Shown here piece after piece: positions 6,377 to 11,732 of a stretch of DNA of 11,732 nucleotides; position 1 is the stretch's first letter, and each line of letters opens with the position of its first letter. The notes under the pieces were generated by a model. The model had not been told where the DNA came from. It did not search any database and worked only from the letters and a program-made list of their open reading frames with translations. Both the position numbers and the translations under genes were made by a program. Source of the stretch: Stephanodiscus triporus (lineage: Eukaryota; Bacillariophyta; Thalassiosirophyceae; Thalassiosirales; Thalassiosiraceae); the NCBI GenBank assembly GCA_036939755.1, contig JALLAZ010000831.1, positions 1 through 11,732 of the forward strand. The letters run 5' to 3'.

Positions 6377-9300
6377 ATGTCGACGACCAGTGGCATCAAT
6401 GGCACTCATCGGAAGCCTCCGACGTTGCCGACTCGCAGATCTAAGTCAATTACGGCGATGTCGACGTCGAGCGAGGACGGCTGTGGCGATGCAGTCGGGA
6501 TCGAATCACGCCAGGAGAGCAACGTGCACGATGGCGATTCTCCCGATGATGGGAACGACTGCGGCAGTGCCGTAGTCACCACCAACGCCGATGGCATGTC
6601 CGGTGGCAACGGCGTCGAGGCGGACGACGAGAAGCGTATCCAGTCTCCGTTGAGCAACACCAGCGATGCCAACGAGGCACCGGCGGCACAGGAGGAGAAG
6701 GATGAGAAGCCGTCGGAACCACTGCGGCCGGCATTCGTGCTGGAAGACATCGGCACCATCGACCATCCTCATCCTCCCGCCGTCGCCACGGCTGAGAACG
6801 AAGGCGCTCCTTCTCATCGCAACTCTTCGACGTCCACGTCAGTGTCGCCGCACCGTCACAGGTCGCCGTCACCGCAGTCGCACGCCGGCGGGTCGGGCCT
6901 CGTCGTCTCCCGTCGCGGTAGGTCTCGTTCGCCCGTGGGCTTCACGCCACACCACCGATCGAGCAGCAATGGTCGTCACTCGGCGGTCCCGCCACCTCCT
7001 CCCACCACCAATCCCGCCCCCCCACCTCCGTCCGCGGGCAGAGAACTGAGTGACGTGGCGTTGGCCGCCGGTGAGGCCGCGGCGTGGAACAACAACGGCG
7101 GTGGGGCGGGCGGGGCGTATCATAAGCCATTGTCGCGGGGAGGACGGTCGCCCTCTCCCGTGTCGCGCCTCCCGTCCTTGAATTCGCACAGCTTCAGCTT
7201 CGGCAACCTCTGCTCTTCCGGCGAAGGCAACGATGTCGTGATGGGAGGCGAGGAGGATGGCTGCAGCGAAGAGGCAAGAGGCGGGGTGGAGGAGTTGTTG
7301 GGTAGCTTTGACTGGAATGTAAGTCCAGATTCTACCTCGCAGAAGCGGTATCAGGAGCATCCGTCACCGACGCTGCATGATCAGTATTATAGTCAGCATC
7401 ATCGGGGTGGAGAAGAAGGAGGAGGACACCATTCTCGCCGTCATCACAACGATCGGAGGTCCCCGGTGCCCGCAATTCCCCATCATCCTCAATATGACCA
7501 GTATGACGACAGTCATCGTCTTCGCCATCTAAATGATAACGCCGGCCGGAAACGGTATCACGATCAAAACTCAAGTAATGGCGGCGGTGACGGCAGGTAC
7601 CATCAGAACTATACGTCGTCCTACTCTTCATCCTACCATCCCAGTAGTAACGATCACCATCATCATGAATGGCACCATCATCCCAATCCTCCTTATCTCC
7701 ATCGTTATGATCAAGATCAAGGTCATTCTCGCTCTCAGATACCACATGATAATGGAGGTGGACACCACCGCCGCGATGCACGGCTGCAGCAGCAGCATCG
7801 CTACTATCGCCAAGACTTCGATCGTCGCGGTCAAGACAATCATCATCACTCGCGCTCAAGCAGCCCGGGCCAGCACCATCAGGCCTTATTTCCCGAGCAT
7901 CATATTATGAGCGGTCACTCTAGGGACAATAATCATCGTCATCAGTCTTCTCCCCCCTCCGCGAATCTTCGTTACAATCCCGGTGGGCGACGAGGAGCGA
8001 GCCCACCTGCCTTGGGTCGAGTACTGCAGGGCGGAATGCCCCAACCGCACCACCGCGTTGGACGAGGAGGGACGACCAGCCCAGCCGAGAAATCGATTCG
8101 CGGTGTCAGCGGTGATACTCGAAGGAAGAGGAAGAACGACAATGCGACTCATCGCAGTTCGGTGTTCCGGGGCAGCCCCACCGCCAGGGATAGCTTGCCG
8201 CAAGAGTTGTTGTTGGCACTCGAGGAGGACGACGACGAGGAAGAAAACCACGAGGGCACGGACCACCCTCCCCAAAATGGTATAGACCACCGTGCCACTA
8301 CTGGCTCTTCACCAAATATGGGGAGAGCTTCTCGATCGTTATCCCCAAGCAATGCGATGATCGTCGCCAATCCTTCCATGCTCGCATTGGATCCCATCCA
8401 AATCGACGATGCCTGCCTATTGCAGGATCCAATGCTGGCCGACGACGATTATCTCAACTATGGCAACTTGTCGTTGCGCAAGAGTTACGACCTCGACCAG
8501 GTGTTCAGCTTCATCAAGGAGGGCAATGGCGCGCCGAATGCTAATGGCAAGAGCGGAGATATCATCCAAGGACAGATGAGCTTTAACCTGGGGTTCATCA
8601 ACAGCAAAAGCGATGATGCCGAGGAAAGAGGATCCAATGACAAACACGGAAAGTCAAGCGATGGAGGTACTCACAAGCGCAGGGAGAGCAGGGGCAGTTA
8701 CTACAATGACAAGAACGATCTGCTCTTGCCGTGCGATTCCTCCCAATCGATGGGTGGTTTGACGCCCATCAATTCGTTCAGCGTCAGTGGAGAAAACGGC
8801 AACAACAAGAACGGTGGTACTGGTGGTATTGTGCCCCTCAATAGTATGGACGGGATGGCACTGCGTGCGTTCTTCTCAAGCAGCCCTAATACTACTACCG
8901 GTGGCGGCGGAGGCGGAAGGGGCGGTCCCACCAGGCCACAAATGTCGGGGGGATCCACCTCTCCCGCCGGGTTCGATGGTTCACCAAGGCTGAGAGGCTC
9001 ATCGCCAACAACGACCAACGCCCCCGTGGTGCATGCAAGTACCCCCCATTCGTGTGGGCACCAAGGACCAGCTCGCTATGGACCTCCTCTTGGCAACAGT
9101 TCTCAATGCGGCATAGATCACAGTGGCTACAACGGTGCTATTTTTGGCACTCCATCCCACGGTCCTTCGTCAGGTAATACTCAAAATGATGATCGTGGAC
9201 AACCACAATCAAGCATTAGCTCAGATATCAGTGGCGCAGGAGGAGGTGCCATCAGTAAGGGTTTTCCGAATAAACGAATCAAGCTATCAACACGCCATGC

Positions 9301-11110
9301 CTTGCATCCCATTGCACGGGACCTATTGAATCGCACCGGGGGAGATTTATTCATCCTGTTGAAAAAGCTGGCGCCGTGCTTTGTTGGGTTTCGTTTCAAA
9401 CTTCCTGAGATAGATTTAGGGCCAAGTAATCTTGTGGATAGCAGAGTTAATAGTTCGACAAACACGGTGATTGGAGATAGTAGTGTGCGCAATGACAGTG
9501 GCCCCAGAAGTCACGGTGCAACGTTTATCAATAATGATGGTGGCTATTCTTTTCCTCCTGGGTCGGCGCATAACGACGTGCAGATGATGATAGCCATGCG
9601 TCGTATCTCGTCGTCGATCTGCGCATTTGGCGGCTCATTGCCCCCAAGGACAGTACCGCCCTTCTCAAGATCCGTGTTAATTTCGAGCCCAAACAGTCCA
9701 AACAGTATCCACAGTCCTTCAGCAAGTAAGGCCCCAGCCGATGCCGATGTGATGGTTCCCACATTCAAGGAAGAATCTCCTGCAGAGAGGAAAGAACGAT
9801 TCGACTATGAAGATAAGCTTTCCACTAGATATTTCATGAAGGAGCATTGCGTATCGTGGGACGTTGAATTGCACGAAGTGATTGCTTCTCCTGTCAAGAC
9901 TGCCGACAAGGACGTGGGTGTTAGTGGAACGCCCAGGAGTAGTAAGAACAAGTTGATTGGTGTCTTCAAGAAGGGGGAACTGACCCCAACAAATCTCAAA
10001 TATTGCGCCCCCGTCACGCCGCATACTCCTAGTGCTAGTCCTGGATCGCCCGGTGAGGCATCGGCTCCAAGCACACCAGGTCGACCTCCAACTGGGAAGG
10101 GAACAAAAATCAAGTACCGATGCAAGTTATGTGGACAGCCAAAGCAGAATCACTCATGCCCGTACGAATCGTCAGTGGTGCGAAGTATTGGCACCATGGT
10201 ATATCCTGCCGTGAATGCCTTTGTCTCCAACGAGCCAGGACGCCTAGCACCTGCATTGAGTGAGATGAATAACTTCACAAGTCTGTTAAGCCAGGATACT
10301 TCCATGGCAGGAGGATATCAGACGGGGAGTTTGCCTGGTGGTGGTGGACCAGCGTTTGGGACTGGAGTTTACCGCCATCATCAGCATCCTTCTCATCATA
10401 GTGGCGGACCGTATGCTGAAAATTTGTTAACGCCAGATACTGTTCATTGGAGTCCAAATACGCCAGGGGGTCTGAGCACAATGAGCTCTGTTGATCCAAA
10501 CTCACCTGGTGCTCCGCCTCCTTTAGGTACTCCTGGAGGGCCCACAGGCAATATGGTCAATACAAGGTATCAAGGTGGTAACCCTCGTAGGCGGAATTAT
10601 CACCACCCGTTGATGAGTCAAAGTATGACTCGCACAATGTCCACTCCACTTTCTGGCCATCCAGTGCCGCGTGCTCCATCAATGCCACTGGCGCCTGCAG
10701 GCGCTATTCCTAGTGACGTTCTGTTCAGGGATACCATGGACCTCAAGCGTGAGCAGTTCCGCGCTGTTCGCCCACCAACTGCTACCACTTTAGGCAACGA
10801 CGACGACAGCATTGTTGAGGATGGCCATGCCATCATGGATTCTCCAAACGCGTATCGGTATCCAGCCATACCAACGCCATACTCCCAACGCAAAGAAATG
10901 GGAGACACACTATTTGCTCTGTCACGCGAGGTACCAAAACTTGCGGACTCGTGCGCGGCTATTTTAAGGGATGCGAGAGAGAGAGACTTATGGGATCAGG
11001 CTGTGGCTGAGTTGACAACTCAAGTCATAGTCGTGTTAAAGTGTGAAGAGCGGGATTACACTTTGGAAGGGTTGAGGAGACACTTGTTAACTTTGGGTAT
11101 TGCATGCTAG
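6377..11110 (+). CDS. Large disordered protein with CxxCx6HxC zinc-knuckle-like motif; function unknown, possibly nuclear
   Basis: A single uninterrupted frame of 1577 residues. The start is fixed by TAA two codons upstream and the ACAATG context. Order along the protein: Ser/Asp-rich N-terminus; SR/SP-dipeptide and proline-rich region (about 150-275); His/Tyr/Ser-rich tract (about 322-531); basic RRKRK (582-586); acidic and hydrophobic block (about 655-715) containing DPIQIDDACLLQDPMLADDD; Gly-rich patch (about 841-858); KRIK (966-969) before an ordered-looking segment with LLNRTGGDLFILLKKLAP (to about 1015); a charged segment (about 1130-1172); SP/TP-rich stretch (about 1214-1238); a motif block with C1249, C1252, H1259 and C1261 followed by RSIGTMVYPAVNAF and MNNF (to about 1300); and a helical C-terminus (about 1504-1577). 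The Cys/His spacing suggests one bound zinc. Two basic patches suggest nuclear import, and many SP/TP sites suggest phosphorylation. A transcriptional or RNA-related role is inference. I recall similar blocks in diatom proteins, without a named family. Confidence 0.85.
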   Translation: MSTTSGINGTHRKPPTLPTRRSKSITAMSTSSEDGCGDAVGIESRQESNVHDGDSPDDGNDCGSAVVTTNADGMSGGNGVEADDEKRIQSPLSNTSDANEAPAAQEEKDEKPSEPLRPAFVLEDIGTIDHPHPPAVATAENEGAPSHRNSSTSTSVSPHRHRSPSPQSHAGGSGLVVSRRGRSRSPVGFTPHHRSSSNGRHSAVPPPPPTTNPAPPPPSAGRELSDVALAAGEAAAWNNNGGGAGGAYHKPLSRGGRSPSPVSRLPSLNSHSFSFGNLCSSGEGNDVVMGGEEDGCSEEARGGVEELLGSFDWNVSPDSTSQKRYQEHPSPTLHDQYYSQHHRGGEEGGGHHSRRHHNDRRSPVPAIPHHPQYDQYDDSHRLRHLNDNAGRKRYHDQNSSNGGGDGRYHQNYTSSYSSSYHPSSNDHHHHEWHHHPNPPYLHRYDQDQGHSRSQIPHDNGGGHHRRDARLQQQHRYYRQDFDRRGQDNHHHSRSSSPGQHHQALFPEHHIMSGHSRDNNHRHQSSPPSANLRYNPGGRRGASPPALGRVLQGGMPQPHHRVGRGGTTSPAEKSIRGVSGDTRRKRKNDNATHRSSVFRGSPTARDSLPQELLLALEEDDDEEENHEGTDHPPQNGIDHRATTGSSPNMGRASRSLSPSNAMIVANPSMLALDPIQIDDACLLQDPMLADDDYLNYGNLSLRKSYDLDQVFSFIKEGNGAPNANGKSGDIIQGQMSFNLGFINSKSDDAEERGSNDKHGKSSDGGTHKRRESRGSYYNDKNDLLLPCDSSQSMGGLTPINSFSVSGENGNNKNGGTGGIVPLNSMDGMALRAFFSSSPNTTTGGGGGGRGGPTRPQMSGGSTSPAGFDGSPRLRGSSPTTTNAPVVHASTPHSCGHQGPARYGPPLGNSSQCGIDHSGYNGAIFGTPSHGPSSGNTQNDDRGQPQSSISSDISGAGGGAISKGFPNKRIKLSTRHALHPIARDLLNRTGGDLFILLKKLAPCFVGFRFKLPEIDLGPSNLVDSRVNSSTNTVIGDSSVRNDSGPRSHGATFINNDGGYSFPPGSAHNDVQMMIAMRRISSSICAFGGSLPPRTVPPFSRSVLISSPNSPNSIHSPSASKAPADADVMVPTFKEESPAERKERFDYEDKLSTRYFMKEHCVSWDVELHEVIASPVKTADKDVGVSGTPRSSKNKLIGVFKKGELTPTNLKYCAPVTPHTPSASPGSPGEASAPSTPGRPPTGKGTKIKYRCKLCGQPKQNHSCPYESSVVRSIGTMVYPAVNAFVSNEPGRLAPALSEMNNFTSLLSQDTSMAGGYQTGSLPGGGGPAFGTGVYRHHQHPSHHSGGPYAENLLTPDTVHWSPNTPGGLSTMSSVDPNSPGAPPPLGTPGGPTGNMVNTRYQGGNPRRRNYHHPLMSQSMTRTMSTPLSGHPVPRAPSMPLAPAGAIPSDVLFRDTMDLKREQFRAVRPPTATTLGNDDDSIVEDGHAIMDSPNAYRYPAIPTPYSQRKEMGDTLFALSREVPKLADSCAAILRDARERDLWDQAVAELTTQVIVVLKCEERDYTLEGLRRHLLTLGIAC

Positions 11111-11554
11111 CTGATAGTATGATGCCAATCGCTACCTAGCAGTGTTCCATTGAATGAATGTTATACATCATAGGCTTAAACATAATCAAGAGCCACAGCA
11201 AGCAGCGGCTTATTTCATGCAAATTGTGAATCTCGGTTGAGATTTTTTTTTCCGGCGCTTCTCGCATCTTGTGAAACATGTAGCAATTCAATGTTCATGC
11301 CATAAAATGATACGCAAGAGTTTGGCTAGAGAGGAGTAATAAATAGTTACAAAAATATTATCTCACTAATGTTTTGTAAAGCACTGCCTTGCCATCGATA
11401 AAAGTTAAAATGGTTCTAGAATGAAATGGTTCTTTGTCCTAGATTATTTTAGAACACGTTCTGAATTAGATCAATATTATCTAGTACAATCAATAAAGAA
11501 TTTTAATATCAGAAAAGGTTTTCAATTCTCCTTTTTCATTTCATTTCAATCGAA
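11111..11554 (+). other. Intergenic: 3' UTR of gene 2 and upstream region of gene 3
   Basis: No gene is seen on either strand. AATAAA occurs at 11338-11343 and again at 11492-11497; the first is a plausible polyadenylation signal for the gene before it. The last 40 bases before the next ATG are pyrimidine-rich (CTTTTTCATTTCATTTCAAT), a typical leader. A TTC/GAA-rich patch lies at 11408-11462. Confidence 0.5.
11229..11251 (+). terminator. Hairpin followed by a nine-T run in the 3' flank of gene 2
   Basis: AATCTC (11229-11234), loop GGTT, GAGATT (11239-11244); the T-run spans 11243-11251. It resembles an intrinsic or Pol III-type terminator, but the host context is eukaryotic Pol II and no Pol III gene is recognised upstream. 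It may simply be an mRNA 3' UTR stem. Confidence 0.25.
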
Positions 11555-11732
11555 ATGGCCGACGACGTTTACGGCGCGTTCGATCGCTTCGAAAGGAAGA
11601 TGGACGATGCCATCGGTGATTTGGGCATTATTGAAGAAGGCACCGCCGACGATGTCAAGAGTGTTCTCCCCCGCCCCCCTCGTTTCGATGTGGACGATTC
11701 GGGACCATTTGGCAATCCATTCGACCCAAACC
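11555..11732 (+). CDS. 5' end of an unidentified acidic protein gene, cut by the window edge
   Basis: ATG at 11555 in the context CGAAATGG, with an in-frame TAA upstream (11504-11506) and no stop for 59 codons to the end of the window. It begins MADDVYGAFDRFERKMDDAI and continues with an acidic, then Pro/Arg-containing stretch (SVLPRPPRFDVDD). Third codon positions are strongly C/G biased, unlike the A/T-rich sequence just before it, which supports coding. There is no signal peptide or membrane segment in the visible part. I do not recognise the family and assign no function. An exon may end just beyond the window. Confidence 0.7.
   Translation, partial: MADDVYGAFDRFERKMDDAIGDLGIIEEGTADDVKSVLPRPPRFDVDDSGPFGNPFDPN

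Noticed and set aside
5670..6377. Reverse-strand frame of 236 codons with an internal peptide repeat
   Set aside because: The peptide repeat is fully explained by the 195-base DNA duplication (a multiple of three). It overlaps the presumed promoter of gene 2 and shows no domain.
7319..7342. Intron-like GTAAGT...CTCGCAG of 24 bases within gene 2
   Set aside because: It is far too short for normal splicing, has length divisible by three, and reads through in frame as VSPDSTSQ without a stop. I keep it as coding, although longer alternative acceptors downstream cannot be excluded without RNA data.
11111..11180. C/D-box snoRNA suggested by TATGATGCC near 11127
   Set aside because: The C-box match is partial and no D box with closing stem could be placed at a suitable distance.

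Overview
This window looks like nuclear DNA from a eukaryotic microalga, most likely a diatom or close stramenopile. Two short GT-AG introns (100 and 82 bases) restore a textbook enzyme domain. The proteins carry long Ser/His/Gly-rich disordered tracts. Start codons sit in A-rich contexts (ACAATG, GAAATG) with no bacterial ribosome-binding sites or operons. The second large gene has a Cys/His motif block that I associate, from memory, with diatom proteins. The taxon is an inference, not proven here.

Layout, all genes on the plus strand: (1) 1-400, upstream and 5' leader, including a two-codon uORF at 181-189. (2) 401-3381 (possibly from 248), a three-exon gene for a protein of about 932 residues: roughly 580 residues of acidic, Ser-rich disordered sequence fused to a complete C-terminal medium-chain dehydrogenase/reductase (quinone-oxidoreductase-like) domain. 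The last exon is partly duplicated in the 3' flank. (3) 3382-6376, about 3 kb without a supported gene. It holds a G-depleted, C/T-rich tract (about 3830-4735), a cluster of three inverted repeats with runs of G and C (4760-4987), CCG and GAC/AAC triplet repeats with a 129-base-period duplication (5109-5560), an old tandem duplication of 195-base period (5650-6015), and the probable promoter/leader of the next gene. (4) 6377-11110, one uninterrupted 1577-codon gene for a mostly disordered protein with nuclear-localisation-like patches, an acidic block, a CxxCx6HxC zinc-knuckle-like motif and a helical C-terminal end. It is probably a nuclear or regulatory protein of unknown function. (5) 11111-11554, intergenic, with AATAAA and a hairpin followed by a T-run. 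(6) 11555 to the window edge, the first 59 codons of a third gene, short and acidic, not recognised.

Nothing shows that the three genes work together; same-strand order and wide spacing suggest independent transcription units. I see no transposase, reverse transcriptase, tRNA, rRNA, CRISPR array or viral gene. The most unusual parts are the fusion architecture of gene 1, the family-specific motif block of gene 2, and the skewed, inverted-repeat-rich 3 kb spacer.
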